Below are positions 17,991 to 28,576 of a stretch of 52,417 nucleotides of DNA, piece after piece; position 1 is the stretch's first letter; the number at the start of each line of letters is the position of its first letter. This DNA comes from Aurantimonas coralicida (GTDB taxonomy: Bacteria > Pseudomonadota > Alphaproteobacteria > Rhizobiales > Rhizobiaceae), in the NCBI GenBank assembly GCA_011050685.1, contig DRFF01000134.1, positions 1 through 52,417 of the forward strand. Direction: 5' to 3'. A program made the translations under genes and the position numbers. The notes beneath the pieces are model-generated. The model was not told the origin of the DNA, ran no database searches, and was given only the letters and a program-made list of their open reading frames with translations.

Positions 17991-18005
17991 TTAACGGCTC
18001 GTTAA
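17991..18005. promoter_or_regulatory. Second CtrA-type motif, not in a promoter position
   Basis: TTAACGGCTCGTTAA is another TTAA-N7-TTAA sequence, inside the larger palindrome GGTTAACG/CGTTAACC. It overlaps the stop codon of the M20 peptidase gene between convergent genes, so a role in transcription initiation is unlikely. Confidence 0.35.
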
Positions 18006-19396
18006 CCCGCCGCCCCGCCAAGCGCCGCCAGCACCCGCGCCCAGGAGCGCTGGCCCTTGTGGAACGAGGACATCTCGTATTTCTCGTTCGGCGAATGGAT
18101 GCGGTCGTCGCCGCAGCCGAAGCCGATCAGCAGCGATTCCATGCCGAGCCGGTCCTTGAGCTCGCCGACCACCGGGATCGAGCCGCCCATGCCGATCATC
18201 ACCGCCTTGTTCGGCCATTCGTCCGACAAGGCGGCCCGCGCCTTTTCGAGCCAGGGCGAATCGAACGGCAGCTGGATCGCCGGCGAGCCGCCATGCGGCG
18301 AAAATTCCGCCGTGCAATCGGCCGGCAGGCGGGACGTGACGAATTCACGGAAGGCGGCGCGGAGCTTTTCCGGGTCCTGACGGAACACCAGCCGGAACGA
18401 AACTTTCGCGCTCGCCTCGGCGGCAATCACGGTTTTGAAGCCCTCCCCGGTATAGCCGCCGGAGATGCCGTTGAACTCGGCGGTCGGCCGGGCCCAGACC
18501 TGCTCCAGCACCGTGCGGCCCTTTTCGCCGGCCGGCATCGACAGGCCGACCTGGCCGAGGAAATCCGTCTCGGAAAAATCGAGGTCGTCCCAGATCGCGC
18601 GAACCTCGTCCGGCAGTTCGTCGACGCCGTCGTAGAAACCGGGGATCGTGACGCGGCCGTCAGCATCGTGGATATCGGCGAGGATTTTCGCCAGCACACG
18701 GATCGGGTTCTGCGCGGCGCCACCGAAATAACCCGAATGGAGGTCACGGCTGGCCGCCTTGATCGTCACTTCTTCGCCGACGAGGCCGCGCAGGCCGGTC
18801 GAGATCGCCGGCGTCTGGCGGTCCCACATATTGGTGTCGCAGACCAGCGCGACGTCGGCGGAGAGTTCCGCCCGGTTGGCGTCGAGGAAGGGGTGGAGCG
18901 AGGGCGAGCCGGATTCCTCCTCCCCCTCCAGGAAGATCGTCACCTTGCAGGGCAACCCGCCGGTCTCGGCCTTGTAGGCCCGGCAGGCCTCGATGAAGGT
19001 CATCAGCTGGCCCTTGTCGTCGGCCGAGCCGCGCGCCACGATTCGCTTGGTGCCGTCGGGCATCTCCCGGATCGTCGGCTCGAAGGGCGGGCTCTCCCAC
19101 AATTCCAGCGGGTCGACCGGCTGCACGTCGTAATGGCCGTAGAACAACACATGCGGAGCGCCGGAAGGCCCGTCGTGATGGGCGACGACCATCGGATGGC
19201 CGTCCGTGTCGCGCACCGAGGCGTCAAAGCCGATCGCGTCCAAATCGCCGGCCAGATACTCCGCCGCCCGCCGGCAGTCTGCGGCATAGGCCGGATCGGT
19301 CGAGATCGACGGGATCTTCAGAAGGTCGGTGAGGCGCCCGAGCGCGCGGTCGAGATTGAGGTCGAGGCAGGCGAGCACGCTGTCGAGATTGGCCAT
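18002..19396 (-). CDS. M20 family metallopeptidase (dipeptidase-like)
   Basis: A 464-residue cytoplasmic zinc peptidase. Metal and catalytic residues are visible: His88 and Asp90 (FYGHYDVQP), the Asp of GSADDKG (about 126), the Glu pair in EGEEESGS (about 159-160), Asp187 (CDTN) and the His in IHSPNEKY near the C-terminus. A dimerisation lid lies at about 200-380. The family includes CNDP-type dipeptidases and related amidohydrolases; the substrate is not told by sequence. It probably has its own promoter; its neighbours xylG and fasciclin are functionally unrelated. Confidence 0.88.
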   Translation of the reverse strand: MANLDSVLACLDLNLDRALGRLTDLLKIPSISTDPAYAADCRRAAEYLAGDLDAIGFDASVRDTDGHPMVVAHHDGPSGAPHVLFYGHYDVQPVDPLELWESPPFEPTIREMPDGTKRIVARGSADDKGQLMTFIEACRAYKAETGGLPCKVTIFLEGEEESGSPSLHPFLDANRAELSADVALVCDTNMWDRQTPAISTGLRGLVGEEVTIKAASRDLHSGYFGGAAQNPIRVLAKILADIHDADGRVTIPGFYDGVDELPDEVRAIWDDLDFSETDFLGQVGLSMPAGEKGRTVLEQVWARPTAEFNGISGGYTGEGFKTVIAAEASAKVSFRLVFRQDPEKLRAAFREFVTSRLPADCTAEFSPHGGSPAIQLPFDSPWLEKARAALSDEWPNKAVMIGMGGSIPVVGELKDRLGMESLLIGFGCGDDRIHSPNEKYEMSSFHKGQRSWARVLAALGGAAG

Positions 19397-19538
19397 GGCG
19401 GGTTCCGTCGTTGGAGAAAGCGCCGAATGGCGGCTGCCCTCACGGGTCGCGGCCGGCCATCCAACGCGGACGTCAGGACGCTATCGTTAAGGGAGCGGGA
19501 CGGTCGGGATCAAGGCCTCAGACGAATGGTGTCCTACG

Positions 19539-20375
19539 TCACTCCACCATCGCGCCGGGTCCGGGCGTCGCGCCGGGCGGGCACTTGCCGAGGATGATCA
19601 TGCCGAGCACTTCGTCCTTGGTGACGTCGCCGGTCTTGGCGCCGCCGACGATCTGGCCGTTCTTCATGACGATCACCCGGTCGGCGAGATCGAAGACGTC
19701 GTGGATGTCGTGACTGATCAGGAAGATGCCGATGCCGTCCTTCTTCAATTCCTTGATCAGTTCGCCGACCTGAGCGGTTTCCTGCGGCCCGAGCGCGGCG
19801 GTCGGCTCGTCCATGATTAGGATCTTGGCGTTGAAGAGGATCGCCCTGGCGATCGCGACGGACTGGCGCTGGCCGCCGGAGAGCGCCTTCACCGGCTCCT
19901 TGAAGCGGCGGAAATTCGGATTGAGCCGGCCCATCACCTTGCGGGCCTCGGCCTCCATCGCCGCGTCGTCGAGCGTGCCCCAAGCGGTCAGGATCTCGCG
20001 GCCGAGGAAGAGGTTGGCGGCGGCGTCGACATTGTCGGCCAGCGCCAGCGTCTGGTAGATCGTCTCGATGCCATAGGCCTTGGCGTCGCGCGGGTTGGAG
20101 ATCGCGGCCTCCTCGCCGCGCACATGGATCGTGCCGGCATCGCGCTTGTAGGCGCCGGAGAGGATCTTGATCAACGTCGACTTGCCGGCGCCGTTGTGGC
20201 CAAGCAGCGCCACGACCTCGCCGGGATAAAGGTCGACCGAGGCGCCTTCGACCGCGTGAATGCCGCCGAAGGCGATCGAGATGTCGCGCATATCGATCAG
20301 CGCCGGCCCGCTGCGGTCGACGGCGCCGGCGTGGCCGGGGCCGTGGTCGGTGATGGCCTCCATCGTCGTGCTCAT
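19539..20375 (-). CDS. xylG: D-xylose-type ABC transporter, ATP-binding protein
   Basis: A 278-residue single ABC domain after about 25 extra N-terminal residues: Walker A GHNGAGKS, signature LSGGQRQ, Walker B ILIMDEP, H-loop SHD. It energises XylH. ATG 20375 has AGGAGG 6 nt upstream and overlaps the xylH stop (ATGA). An open frame continues upstream in this phase but overlaps xylH and is not coding. The short, single-domain form is usual for rhizobial XylG. It is last in xylFHG. Confidence 0.9.
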   Translation of the reverse strand: MSTTMEAITDHGPGHAGAVDRSGPALIDMRDISIAFGGIHAVEGASVDLYPGEVVALLGHNGAGKSTLIKILSGAYKRDAGTIHVRGEEAAISNPRDAKAYGIETIYQTLALADNVDAAANLFLGREILTAWGTLDDAAMEAEARKVMGRLNPNFRRFKEPVKALSGGQRQSVAIARAILFNAKILIMDEPTAALGPQETAQVGELIKELKKDGIGIFLISHDIHDVFDLADRVIVMKNGQIVGGAKTGDVTKDEVLGMIILGKCPPGATPGPGAMVE

Positions 20376-21685
20376 GCGGCCCTCCTGCGGTAGGTGGTGT
20401 CGATCCAGACGGCGATGACGAGAACGATGCCGACGACGATCGACTGCAGCGGCGAGTCGACGCCCAAGAGCACCATGCCCGATTGCAGCGACTGCATGAC
20501 GAGAGCCCCGAGCATCGCGCCGATGATCGTGCCGGCGCCGCCGGCGAGCGAGGTGCCGCCGATCACCGCCGCGGCGATGACATAGAGCTCGTCGAGCGTG
20601 CCGAGGGCGTTGGTGGCGGCGTTGAGGCGGGCGGTGGAAATCGCCGCGCCGAGGGCTGCGAGAGCGCCCATCAGCATGAACACCTTCATCAGCACCCAGC
20701 GGGTGTTGATACCGGCAAGCTCGGCCGCCTCCGGGTTGCCGCCGATGGCGAAGACATAGCGACCGAAGCGGGTGCGGCGCGCGACGAAGGTCATGACGAT
20801 GCCGACGACGATGGCGAGCAGCACCGGCACGGCGACGCCGTAGCCGATCTGCAAACCGCCCTCGGGCATTTCGATGCCGTTGGCGGTGGCGTAGCGCCGG
20901 GCGATCGCCGACGGCCATTTATAGGCATTGACGATGGCGGCGGCGCCGATGATCGCCACGAAGGTGATCGCGCCGATCGTCGCCTCCGCCCAGATCGGCC
21001 GGAGCGGGAAGCCGAAGCTGAGGCGTCGCCGCCGCGCGAGCACCAGCGAGACGGCCACCGCCACACAGGCGACGAGAGCCAGCACCCAGGTCCAGGTCTC
21101 GCCGAGCGAACCGGTGGCACCGCCGCCCATCAGCCGGAACGTGTCGTCGAGCGGCGCGACCGTGCGGCCGGAGGTCAGCCACCAGGCACCGCCACGCCAG
21201 ACTAGGAGGCCGCCAAGGGTGACGATGAAGGCGGGAACACTGAGATAAGCGATGACATAGCCTTGCAGGCCGCCGATCACGACGCCGACGAGAACGCCAC
21301 CGAGAAGGGTGATGATCCAGACGAAGGAGCTGTCGAACCCGAGGAGGCCCGGCAGGATCTGCGCCTGCAGCGCCGCCATCGCCATGCCGGTGAAGCCGAG
21401 GATCGAGCCGACCGACAGATCGATGTTGCGGGTGACGATGACCAGCACCATGCCGGTCGCCATCACCGCGATCGACGAGGTCTGGACCGTGAGATTCCAC
21501 AAGTTGCGGGGCGTCAGGAAAATGCCGCCGGACAGAACGTGGAAGACCAGCCAGATGACCAGCAGCGCGCCGACCATGCCGAGCATGCGCGTGTCGACCT
21601 CGGTGGCGCGGATGAAGCCCTTGAGGCCGCCGCCGCCCGGCGTTGCCGCCGCCCCGGCTGTCGTCCCCGATGCCGCTTGACTCAT
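20372..21685 (-). CDS. xylH: D-xylose-type ABC transporter, permease
   Basis: A 437-residue permease of the XylH/RbsC family with 10 or more hydrophobic segments. The motif [16 protein letters not shown] is near residue 95 and the cytoplasmic coupling loop [15 protein letters not shown] is in the C-terminal half. It carries the central insertion (about residues 170-280) that makes XylH longer than RbsC. ATG 21685 has AGGGAGG 7 nt upstream. It forms the inner-membrane channel for XylF-bound sugar. It lies 184 nt downstream of the xylF stop, with a stem-loop between them. Confidence 0.9.
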   Translation of the reverse strand: MSQAASGTTAGAAATPGGGGLKGFIRATEVDTRMLGMVGALLVIWLVFHVLSGGIFLTPRNLWNLTVQTSSIAVMATGMVLVIVTRNIDLSVGSILGFTGMAMAALQAQILPGLLGFDSSFVWIITLLGGVLVGVVIGGLQGYVIAYLSVPAFIVTLGGLLVWRGGAWWLTSGRTVAPLDDTFRLMGGGATGSLGETWTWVLALVACVAVAVSLVLARRRRLSFGFPLRPIWAEATIGAITFVAIIGAAAIVNAYKWPSAIARRYATANGIEMPEGGLQIGYGVAVPVLLAIVVGIVMTFVARRTRFGRYVFAIGGNPEAAELAGINTRWVLMKVFMLMGALAALGAAISTARLNAATNALGTLDELYVIAAAVIGGTSLAGGAGTIIGAMLGALVMQSLQSGMVLLGVDSPLQSIVVGIVLVIAVWIDTTYRRRAA

Positions 21686-21833
21686 GGCCGCCTCCCTGGC
21701 CCAGCGGCTCATCGACCCGTCAGGGCGCGTCGAGCGCTCGGCTCTGCCGAACTGTGCAACGAATTACGCTGGATAGAAAGCCTGGCGCGGCTTTGCCGGG
21801 CGCCTTTGAACGATCCTTCAAATGGATCGGAGT

Positions 21834-21859
21834 GGCCGCCGCCCTCGCGGGCAGCGGCC
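21834..21859 (-). promoter_or_regulatory. Intercistronic stem-loop between xylF and xylH
   Basis: Read on the minus strand, GGCCGC and GCCC pair with GGGC and GCGGCC around a 4-nt loop with one mismatch (10 bp). It lies just after the xylF stop and has no T-run. As in frcBC, it may stabilise the upstream binding-protein mRNA. Confidence 0.5.
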
Positions 21860-21869
21860 ATATCTCGTT

Positions 21870-22913
21870 TTAGCCGCAGGCCGGAGTCGAGCCGGCTTCG
21901 ACACCCTGGCAGACGACGTCCTTCGACACCCAGCCGGCATCGATGATCGTGTCGAGGTTGTCCTTGGTGATCGCGACGGGCTTGAGAAAGATCGACTGCA
22001 TCTCGATACCCTTCGGCCCGCCACTGAACGCCTCGACGTCCGCGACCTCGTTCATCGCCGTCCCGTTCGCGAGGTCGAGCGCGATTTCCGCCGCCCGCTT
22101 GCCGAGTTCGCGGGAGTCCTTCCAGACCGAGACGGTCTGGGAGCCGCGGGCGATGCGGTTCAAGGCGGCGTGGTCGGCGTCCTGGCCGGAGACCGGAACG
22201 GAACCGGCCAACCCTTGCGCCTCGAGCGCCGCGACGGCGCCGCCGGCGGTGCCGTCGTTGGAGGCGACGACCGCGTCGACTTCGTTGTTGTTGGCGGTCA
22301 GGATCTGTTCCATGTTCTGCTGGGCATTGGCCGGCAGCCAGGCGTCGGTATAGGCCTCGCCGACATTCTTGATCTTGCCCGCGTCGATGGCGTCCTTGAG
22401 CACTTCCATCTGGCCGGAGAACAGGAAGTCCGCGTTGGGATCGGACGACGAACCCTTGATGAAGGCGTAATTGCCTTCCGGCTGCACCTTCTGCACCTCG
22501 CGGGCCTGGATGCGGCCGACTTCCTTGTTGTCGAAGGTGATGTAGAAGGCGTCCTGGTTCTCGATCAGGCGATCATAGCCGACCACCGGAATGCCGTTGT
22601 TGACGGCGCTTTCGACGGCCGGCGCGATGGCGTCGGAATCCTGCGCCAGGATGATCAGGGCATCGGCGCCCTGCGAAATCAGCGACTCGACGTCGGTCAG
22701 TTGCTTGGAAGCCGACGACTGGGCGTCGGCCGAGATGTAGCTGGCGCCGGCGGCTTCCAGCGCTGCCTTGATGGCCGCCTCATCGGTCTTCCAGCGCTCT
22801 TCCTGGAAGTTCGACCAGGACACGCCGACGGTCTTGCCTTCCTGCGCGGAAACCGCGCCCACGGCAGCCATCGAGAACACCGCGCCGGCAAGCGCGAGCT
22901 TCAGAATTTTCAT
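21870..22913 (-). CDS. xylF: D-xylose-type ABC transporter, periplasmic binding protein
   Basis: A 347-residue periplasmic protein with a signal peptide ending AVSAQ and a PF13407-type fold. XylF-like blocks include [57 protein letters not shown] and [17 protein letters not shown]. It binds D-xylose or a similar pentose. ATG 22913, with GGGAGG 7 nt upstream, starts the signal peptide directly; an earlier ATG adds 34 unlikely residues. It is the first gene of xylFHG, divergent from the ROK regulator. No xylA or xylB is in the window. Confidence 0.92.
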   Translation of the reverse strand: MKILKLALAGAVFSMAAVGAVSAQEGKTVGVSWSNFQEERWKTDEAAIKAALEAAGASYISADAQSSASKQLTDVESLISQGADALIILAQDSDAIAPAVESAVNNGIPVVGYDRLIENQDAFYITFDNKEVGRIQAREVQKVQPEGNYAFIKGSSSDPNADFLFSGQMEVLKDAIDAGKIKNVGEAYTDAWLPANAQQNMEQILTANNNEVDAVVASNDGTAGGAVAALEAQGLAGSVPVSGQDADHAALNRIARGSQTVSVWKDSRELGKRAAEIALDLANGTAMNEVADVEAFSGGPKGIEMQSIFLKPVAITKDNLDTIIDAGWVSKDVVCQGVEAGSTPACG

Positions 22914-23002
22914 GAAATCCTCCCGGCGCATCGGCGCCCCACGATCAGACCGACCGGACCGTTCTCCCGACCGGTCGAGACTTTTTCCAAGCCTCGTAAA
23001 AA

Positions 23003-23031
23003 ATCGTGACAGCAAATCCCATCCGTGTCAA
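23003..23031 (-). promoter_or_regulatory. Predicted xylF promoter
   Basis: On the minus strand a perfect -35 TTGACA (23031-23026) is followed after 17 nt by CACGAT (23008-23003), a partial -10. It lies about 90 bp upstream of xylF within the divergent xylF-xylR spacer, where a ROK regulator would be expected to bind. Confidence 0.45.
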
Positions 23032-23100
23032 CGTGCCATTCAAGGGACCGCGCGATCCGACTGAAAGAGCGGAGGCGCGGCTGGGAGGACAGGCAGGAAA

Positions 23101-24321
23101 ATGCTCGCGAAAACCGATGCGGACGACGTGCGCGCGCATAATCGGCGCGCCGTCATCGACCATCTGCGGCGGACGCCGATCTCGACACGCAAGGCGATGA
23201 GCGCGGCCACCGGCCTGTCGGTCTCCGCCGCCTCCGCCATTGCGACGGCGCTGCTGCGCGCCGGGCTGATCGTCGAGATCGAAGAAGACGGCCCCGCCGC
23301 GCGCCGCGGTCGGCCGGGCCGGAACCTGGCGCTGGGTGGTTCGGCCGCCAGCGTCGCGGTCGCGAAAATCGCCGTCGGCGAGGTGGTCGTTCGGATCTGC
23401 GACTATCGCGGCGACCTGCTTGGAGAGGCCCGACGGGAGTGTGACATTTCCGGTTTCGGCGAGGGCGATATCGTGCGGCTTCTGGCCACGTTACTCGGCG
23501 AAGCAACGCTCGGATTGGCGGGAAACACGATGCCGCGAAACCTCGTCGTCGCGGTCCAGGGAAAAACCGACGGCAACGCCCGGCGCATTCTCTGGTCGCC
23601 CGCCCTGAAAGCCCGTGACCTCGACATCGCCGGCCCGCTCACCGCCCTGACCGGGGTGCCCGTCGGCGTCTTCAACGACTGTTCGCTGATGCCCGAGGCG
23701 TTCCGCTGGAAACCGGATTTCGCCCATCGCGATTTCGCCACGCTGTTCATCGGCGTCGGTGTCGGCATGGGACTGCGGCTGGGCGGCACGACCTTTCGGG
23801 GTCAGCGCTCCTCGGCGGTCGAGTTCGGCCATATCAATCACATTCCCGGCGGCGCCCTCTGTCGCTGCGGCAATCGCGGCTGCATCGAGGCCTATGCCGG
23901 CGACTATGCGATCTGGCGGTGCGCGAACGGACGGACGGACGAAATCTCGGCGGGCCGGGTCAGCGATGCCGATATGCACGATCTCGCCGCCCAGGCCCGA
24001 TCGGGCGAGCCCGCCGCAACGCGGGCCTTCGCCGAGGCGGGCACCGCAATCGGTTACGGTCTCGGGCGCATGTTCACGCTGGTCGACCCCTTGCCGGTCG
24101 TCTTCACCGGCTCCGGCGCCCACGCGATGGACTTGCTGGAGCCGGCGATCCGCGCCGGCATCCGCGACAGCGCCATCGACGGGGTCGGCGCCGACATTGC
24201 CTTCTCACTCGCGGACGACGTCGATGAACTGATCTTCGGGGCCGCCACCGCCAAGGGGCTGGCGGCATGCGACGATGAATTTGCCCGTGCCGGCAACGCC
24301 GAAACGAGGGAGGCCGCCTGA
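23101..24321 (+). CDS. xylR: ROK-family transcriptional regulator, XylR type
   Basis: A 406-residue repressor. The winged helix (about 8-65) contains LSVSAASAIATALLRAGLIVE, followed by RRGRPGRN and a ROK kinase-like domain. The zinc signature CRCGNRGCIEAY is near residue 260 and FGHINH just before it. It would bind xylose and release DNA upstream of xylF; this is inferred from the divergent position. Unusually, its stop TGA overlaps the ATG of the di-haem cytochrome gene by 1 nt, so regulator, cytochrome and ASPIC protein appear to form one operon. Confidence 0.85.
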   Translation: MLAKTDADDVRAHNRRAVIDHLRRTPISTRKAMSAATGLSVSAASAIATALLRAGLIVEIEEDGPAARRGRPGRNLALGGSAASVAVAKIAVGEVVVRICDYRGDLLGEARRECDISGFGEGDIVRLLATLLGEATLGLAGNTMPRNLVVAVQGKTDGNARRILWSPALKARDLDIAGPLTALTGVPVGVFNDCSLMPEAFRWKPDFAHRDFATLFIGVGVGMGLRLGGTTFRGQRSSAVEFGHINHIPGGALCRCGNRGCIEAYAGDYAIWRCANGRTDEISAGRVSDADMHDLAAQARSGEPAATRAFAEAGTAIGYGLGRMFTLVDPLPVVFTGSGAHAMDLLEPAIRAGIRDSAIDGVGADIAFSLADDVDELIFGAATAKGLAACDDEFARAGNAETREAA

Positions 24322-25733
24322 TGCGACGCGCGATCCTCGCCGCGGGCCTGACCGCCGCCTTGGCCCTCCCCGCCCTGGCGCAAGAACCGGCCTGGCGCGA
24401 AACCGCGATCAAGCAGCGGGTCGATCCGGCGAGCCTGGCCGGCCCCTTGTCCGCCGAGGCCCTGCGCGACCTGGCGCGAAAGGGGCGCGACTTGTTCGAG
24501 GCGCGGTTCACCATCCTCGACGGCGCCGGCCGGCCGCACGCCACCCAGGCGATCGTCCCGACCGCCTCCCGCCGTCCGGCCGAACAGGCGTTCCAGCGGC
24601 TCGCCGGGCCGGATGCCAATGCCTGCGCCTCCTGCCACAACGAGCCCGTCACCGGCGGCGCCGGCGGCTTCGTCACCAATGTCTTCGTCTCCGAAGGCTT
24701 CGAAAGCGCCGATTTCGACACGCTCGATCCGCAATTTTCCAACGAACGCGGCACCAATCATCTGTTCGGCGCCGGCCTTGTCGAGCTTCTCGCCCGTGAG
24801 ATGACCGCCGACCTTGTCGCCGCGCGGGCGGAGGCGCTGAGAAAGGCGCGCGCCTCGGGCGAGCCGGTGCGCAAGGACCTTGCCTCGAAGGGTGTCTCCT
24901 TCGGCCGGATCACGGCGCTGCCCGACGGCGCGATCGACCTCGCCGAGCTCGACGGCGTCGACGCAGATCTCGTGGTGCGGCCTTTTACCCAGAAAGGCGT
25001 CATGACGTCGCTGCGTCAGTTCACCGTCAACGCGCTCAATCATCATCACGGCATGCAGCCCGACGAGCGCTGGGGCGCCCGCTGGACCGGGACGGCGGAT
25101 TTCGACGGCGACGGCGTTGCCGACGAGATCGGCACGGGCGAGGTTTCGGCGCTGGTCGCCTTTCAGGCGAGCCTGCCGCCGCCGCGCGAGACCGCGCCGG
25201 GCGATCCGGCATGGCAAAAGGCCGCCGCGATCGGCCGACAGCGCTTCGCCGATCTCGGCTGCGAGAGCTGCCACCGCCCGTCCCTGCCGCTGCAAAGCCT
25301 TGCCTTCGCCGACCCCGGCCCGGTCGATATGGCCGGCACGCTGCGCCAGGGCGACGTGGCAACGCCGGCGGTCTACGATCTCGCATTGCTCGATTGGGCC
25401 AAAAGCCTGCCGCGCAACGCCAAGGGTGAGATTCTCGTGCCACTGTTCGGCGATCTGAAACGCCACCGCATCGCCGACACCATAACCGCCGCGCTCGGCA
25501 ACGAGACGCTCGCCCAGCGTTTCGTCGAGCGTGACGTGTTCATGACCGCCGAATTGTGGGGGATCGCCGACACGAGCCCCTACGGGCATCGCGGCGACAT
25601 GACGACGCTGGACGAGGTGATCCGCGCCCATGGTGGCGGGGCGAGCGACAGCGCCAAAGCCTATCGCGACCTGCCGGAAGCCGAGCGCTCGGCACTGATC
25701 GCCTGGCTGAAAACACTGAGGATCGACGAATGA
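24321..25733 (+). CDS. Periplasmic di-haem c-type cytochrome (DHOR / thiol-oxidoreductase-like family)
   Basis: A 470-residue exported protein with a signal peptide (MRRAILAAGLTAALALPALA). It has two c-type haem sites, CASCH (102-106) and CESCH (314-318). Between them DFDGDGVADE at about 260 looks like a calcium loop. Family blocks include ERGTNHLFGAGLVELLA, FGRITALPDG and GHRGDMTTLDEVI. It resembles the di-haem oxidoreductase family distantly related to MauG-type peroxidases; its substrate is unknown. It overlaps xylR by 1 nt and the next gene by 4 nt, implying co-translation with both. Confidence 0.82.
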   Translation: MRRAILAAGLTAALALPALAQEPAWRETAIKQRVDPASLAGPLSAEALRDLARKGRDLFEARFTILDGAGRPHATQAIVPTASRRPAEQAFQRLAGPDANACASCHNEPVTGGAGGFVTNVFVSEGFESADFDTLDPQFSNERGTNHLFGAGLVELLAREMTADLVAARAEALRKARASGEPVRKDLASKGVSFGRITALPDGAIDLAELDGVDADLVVRPFTQKGVMTSLRQFTVNALNHHHGMQPDERWGARWTGTADFDGDGVADEIGTGEVSALVAFQASLPPPRETAPGDPAWQKAAAIGRQRFADLGCESCHRPSLPLQSLAFADPGPVDMAGTLRQGDVATPAVYDLALLDWAKSLPRNAKGEILVPLFGDLKRHRIADTITAALGNETLAQRFVERDVFMTAELWGIADTSPYGHRGDMTTLDEVIRAHGGGASDSAKAYRDLPEAERSALIAWLKTLRIDE

Positions 25734-27436
25734 GCCGCCGCCTCTGGCCCTCGGTAAATCGCCTTGCGAGCATCCTCGTCGGGTGTCTCCTCGCCTTCCC
25801 CGGCCGCGCCCAGGAAAGCCCGGCACTCCCCTTCGCCGGCGATACGCCGGTGTTTCAGGAAGAGGCGAAGGCCGCCGGCATCGCCCATGTCTATGGCGGG
25901 CCGTGGGAGTTCTTCGTCGGCGGTGGCGGCGCGGCCTTCGACTGCAACGGCGACCGCTTCCCGGACGTCTTCCTGGCAGGGGGCAAGGGCGAGAGCGCGT
26001 TCTACGTCAACCGATCCGGGGCCGGCGGGTCGCTCGCCTTCGAAAAGCGCGCCCAGGATATCGATCCGAAAGACCTTCAGAACGTCACCGGCGCCTATCC
26101 GCTCGACATCGACCAGGACGGCCGCGAGGATCTCGTGCTCTTGCGGGTCGGCGCCAACATCCTCTTGAAGGGCGGCCCCGACTGCCGTTTCGACAAGACG
26201 AATTTCGACTGGAAGTTCGATGGTGGCCGCGCCTGGACGACGGCGTTTTCGGCGATCGTCGAGCCAGGCGCGCGGTTTCCGACGCTCGCCTTCGGCAATT
26301 ATGTCGACCGCGCCGCGCCGGGCGCGCCCTGGGGCACCTGCGCCGACAACGTCCTGCTGCGTCCGAGCGAGGGCGAGGCGCCGGACTATTCGGACCCGAC
26401 GGCACTGACGCCGGGCTATTGCGCGCTGTCGATGCTGTTTACCGACTGGAACCGCTCCGGCGAGCCAGCGCTCAGGATCACCAACGACCGGCAGTATTAT
26501 CGCGGCGGCGAGGAACAGCTGTGGCGCGTCGAGCCCGGCCGGGCGCCGCGCCCCTATCGCAAGGCTGATGGCTGGCAACATTTGACCATCTGGGGCATGG
26601 GCATCGCCGAGGGCGACATCGACGGCGACGGCACGCCCGAATATGCCCTGACCTCGATGGGCGACACCAAGCTGCAATTCCTCGACCGCGAATTCGAGGA
26701 CGCCCCGACCTATCGCGACGAGGCCTATGAGCGCGGCGCCACCGCCCACCGTCCCTACAAGGACGACGCAGGCAAGCCGTCGACCGGCTGGCACGCGGGC
26801 TTCGCCGATTTCAACAACGACACCGCCCTCGACCTCTTCATCGCCAAGGGCAATGTCGAGGCGATGCCGGATTTCGCCGCCTATGATCCGGACAATCTCC
26901 TGATGGGCGGCTTTAACAGCCGCTTCACCGAGCGCGGCGGCGAAGCGGGCATCGCTTTGCCGACCAAGGGGCGCGGGGCGCTGATCAGCGATTTCAACCT
27001 CGACGGCGCGCTCGACCTCCTTGTGGTCAATCGCGGCGATCCGGCGAGCCTGTTCCGCAATCTCGGGGCGAAGAGCAATTTCGGCCAACGGCCGCTGGGC
27101 AATTTTCTTGAGATCGCGCTCGGCCAGAAGGACGTCAACCGGACGGCGCTCGGCGCGAAGCTCGCGGTCCGCGTCGGCACGAAGACCATCAACCGCACGG
27201 TTCAGGTCGGCGGCGGCCATGCCTCAGGCACGTCCGGCTTCGTCCATGTCGGCCTCGGCACCGCCGAGCGCGCCGAAGTGCGAGTGCAATGGCCGGACGG
27301 CGAATGGAGCCATCCCTACCGGGTCTTCGCCAACAATTTCGTGCTGATCGACCGGGGCGCGGCAGACGCCCGCTATTGGTATCCCGACGCCGACCGTCCG
27401 GTCACGCCCCCGGCAAGGGCCGCAAACATCCGCTGA
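25730..27436 (+). CDS. Exported FG-GAP/VCBS repeat protein with ASPIC/UnbV domain
   Basis: A 568-residue exported protein: a signal peptide (to about GRAQ), then repeated calcium-type FG-GAP/VCBS motifs (AAFDCNGDRFPDVFLAGG, DIDQDGREDLVL, GDIDGDGTPEYAL, DFNNDTALDLFIAKG, DFNLDGALDLLVVNRG) predicting a beta-propeller. A C-terminal ASPIC/UnbV domain follows (about 465-540: RTVQVGGGHASGTSGFVHVGLG). It resembles cartilage acidic protein 1 homologues. ATG 25730 overlaps the cytochrome stop (ATGA). Tight coupling suggests it binds or presents something to the di-haem cytochrome; the role is unknown. Confidence 0.85.
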   Translation: MSRRLWPSVNRLASILVGCLLAFPGRAQESPALPFAGDTPVFQEEAKAAGIAHVYGGPWEFFVGGGGAAFDCNGDRFPDVFLAGGKGESAFYVNRSGAGGSLAFEKRAQDIDPKDLQNVTGAYPLDIDQDGREDLVLLRVGANILLKGGPDCRFDKTNFDWKFDGGRAWTTAFSAIVEPGARFPTLAFGNYVDRAAPGAPWGTCADNVLLRPSEGEAPDYSDPTALTPGYCALSMLFTDWNRSGEPALRITNDRQYYRGGEEQLWRVEPGRAPRPYRKADGWQHLTIWGMGIAEGDIDGDGTPEYALTSMGDTKLQFLDREFEDAPTYRDEAYERGATAHRPYKDDAGKPSTGWHAGFADFNNDTALDLFIAKGNVEAMPDFAAYDPDNLLMGGFNSRFTERGGEAGIALPTKGRGALISDFNLDGALDLLVVNRGDPASLFRNLGAKSNFGQRPLGNFLEIALGQKDVNRTALGAKLAVRVGTKTINRTVQVGGGHASGTSGFVHVGLGTAERAEVRVQWPDGEWSHPYRVFANNFVLIDRGAADARYWYPDADRPVTPPARAANIR

Positions 27437-27445
27437 GGAAAACCC

Positions 27446-28576
27446 TCATTTTCCAAGCGATGGCGCGGTGGCCAGCGACACCGACTTGATTTGGGCAAAG
27501 AGTTGGTCGCCGACGGAAAGGCCCAGCCGCGCCGCCGAGCGGCGTGTCACCTTGGCGACGAAACTCATCTCCGGCGCCCCGTCGAGGGCGAGCACGAAAG
27601 CCAGGCTGGCGGCCGCGGCGGTCGGCTCGACCGCGACGATCCGCACCGCAAGCATGTTGAGGATGGTCGAAAGGGTCGGGACCTCGCGCGACAGGCTGAC
27701 GTCGCTGGCCTCGATGCGCAGGCGCCGCAGCCCGCCGATGTCGTCCGGCCCGCAGCCGTCGACGAACACCCGCTGGCCGCCGAGATCGAGTTCGGTCAGC
27801 GCGTCCGCCGCGTCAAACGCCACCACCCGCGCCGGCAGCACCGAGGCCGCGTGCGGATCGCGCACGAAGCCGAGACCGGCGTCGGTCAGCGCCATGTTGA
27901 GCGGGCCGCTGGCGCGGACCCGGCCGGCTTCGAGCACGACGATCCGGTCGGCGAGACGCTCGACCTCGGAGATATCGTGGCTGATATAGAGGATCGGGAT
28001 TCGCAGCCGGTCGTGCAGCGCCTCGAAATATGGCAGGATCTCGTCCTTCGCCATGCGATCGAGGGCCGCCAGCGGCTCGTCCATCAACAACAGGCGTGGC
28101 CGCGACAGGATCGCGCGGCCGAGCGCGACGCGCTGCCGTTCGCCGCCGGATAGCGTCGTCGGTGAGCGGTCGAGCAGCGGACGGAGGCCGAGCAGGCCGA
28201 CGATCTCGGCAAACCGCCCTTCATCGAGGCCACCGACACTGCGCCGCGCACCGTAGACGAGGTTGTTGGCGACCGTCAGATGGGCAAACAGGCTCGCTTC
28301 CTGGAAGACGTAGCCGATCTCGCGCCGGTGCGGCGGGCGAAAGGTTCGGGCATCCTGCCAGGTCTCGGAGCCGACCACGACGCGGCCCGTAAGCCGGGTG
28401 AGCCCGGCGATGGCCCGGAGCACCGAGGTCTTGCCCGAGCCGGATGGGCCGAACAGGGCGGTGACGCCGGAGGCCGGCAGATCGAAAACGACGTCGAGCG
28501 CGAACTGCCCGAGCCGGCCCGCGAGGGAGATATCGATGCGGGCCGTATCCGCTTTGGAGCGATCATGAATCGTCAC
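27446..28576 (-). CDS. modC: Molybdate ABC transporter, ATP-binding protein
   Basis: A 376-residue protein. The ABC domain (residues about 20-245) has Walker [28 protein letters not shown] and SHD. A C-terminal Mop/TOBE-like domain (about 300-370, [16 protein letters not shown]) is typical of ModC. It powers ModB for molybdate uptake. GTG 28576 overlaps the modB stop (GTGA). It is last of modABC. Only 9 bp separate its stop from the convergent ASPIC gene, so transcripts may interfere. Confidence 0.92.
   Translation of the reverse strand: MTIHDRSKADTARIDISLAGRLGQFALDVVFDLPASGVTALFGPSGSGKTSVLRAIAGLTRLTGRVVVGSETWQDARTFRPPHRREIGYVFQEASLFAHLTVANNLVYGARRSVGGLDEGRFAEIVGLLGLRPLLDRSPTTLSGGERQRVALGRAILSRPRLLLMDEPLAALDRMAKDEILPYFEALHDRLRIPILYISHDISEVERLADRIVVLEAGRVRASGPLNMALTDAGLGFVRDPHAASVLPARVVAFDAADALTELDLGGQRVFVDGCGPDDIGGLRRLRIEASDVSLSREVPTLSTILNMLAVRIVAVEPTAAAASLAFVLALDGAPEMSFVAKVTRRSAARLGLSVGDQLFAQIKSVSLATAPSLGK

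Noticed and set aside
20376-20918. Long upstream in-frame extension of the xylG reading frame
   Set aside because: It overlaps xylH on the same strand, is Arg/His-rich, and the ATG at 20375 has a perfect ribosome site.
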